From: Hanleya hanleyi
Taxonomy: Eukaryota; Mollusca; Polyplacophora; Lepidopleurida; Hanleyidae
Direction of reading: 5' to 3'
NCBI GenBank assembly: GCA_036873755.1
Contig: JAVTVY010025124.1
Span: 1-64,000 of the forward strand
Length of the DNA stretch: 64,000 nt
The notes beneath the pieces are model-generated. The model made no database searches. It saw only the letters and a program-made list of their open reading frames with translations, and was not told the DNA's origin. Numbering within the stretch: the stretch's first letter is position 1; each line of letters starts with the position of its first letter. A program made the translations under genes and the position numbers. Shown in pieces: positions 63,976-64,000 of the stretch.

Positions 63976-64000
63976 AAAATGGCGTCATCCAATATGGCCG

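Overview
This is nuclear DNA from an animal, most likely a mollusc or a related marine invertebrate (inference). The reasons are GT-AG introns, one multi-exon metazoan transporter gene, tRNA-derived SINEs whose tails resemble those common in molluscs, ~120-180 bp tandem arrays capped by a terminal hairpin, and very dense mobile-element debris. Nothing looks prokaryotic: there are no operons and no CRISPR array. No functional rRNA or tRNA gene was seen.

The only host gene recognised with confidence is a complete SLC1-family amino-acid transporter on the + strand, 20385-47334. Its eight coding exons join in phase into a 519-residue protein. The transmembrane 8 motif carries Val464 where acidic-amino-acid transporters have the arginine that holds the substrate side-chain carboxylate, so a neutral or atypical substrate is likely. 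Introns 2 to 7 are full of transposon debris.

Layout. 1-2.43 kb: 1.8-kb tandem repeat with a broken C2H2 zinc-finger ORF, probably from a self-synthesising DNA element. 2.43-6.49 kb: two 653-bp direct repeats around a 162-bp tandem array and a tRNA-like SINE head. 6.75-7.6 kb: array of GACAGT/GACACT-type short repeats. 9.24-11.9 kb: ~40-bp minisatellite split by a TA-inserted MITE, itself split by an inverted copy of the same MITE. 12.9-14.4 kb: small duplications and a 270-bp (TCC)n tract. 14.93-16.44 kb: inverted-repeat element with one small ORF. 17.2-18.63 kb: Penelope-like reverse transcriptase, minus strand. 18.64-19.72 kb: ~157-bp tandem array ending in hairpin-CTAAAAA. 20.4-47.3 kb: SLC1 gene. 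Its intron 2 holds two opposite-orientation Helitron-like elements (25017-28166 and 34532-37045), each inserted into a LINE coding sequence. 48.2-49.8 kb: SINE and a relic resembling a viral-type DNA-packaging ATPase. 51.3-53.5 kb: inverted duplication carrying two halves of a repetitive-family gene. 54.1-55.8 kb: ~118-bp tandem repeats and a LINE 3' end. 56.1-60 kb: Penelope-like mosaic and a ~508-bp tandem array. 60.2-62.1 kb: small zinc-binding exon candidates and a second hairpin-capped array. 62.8-64 kb: two inverted Penelope-like tails.

The most interesting signals are four. First, the Penelope-like ORF continues past an in-frame UGA into a membrane-segment extension; in one copy the UGA is GGA, and in a related family the matching codon is TGG. 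Second, the Helitron-like pair shares both ends but has different interiors. Third, a MITE is nested inside its own family. Fourth, the SLC1 paralogue has an altered substrate site.
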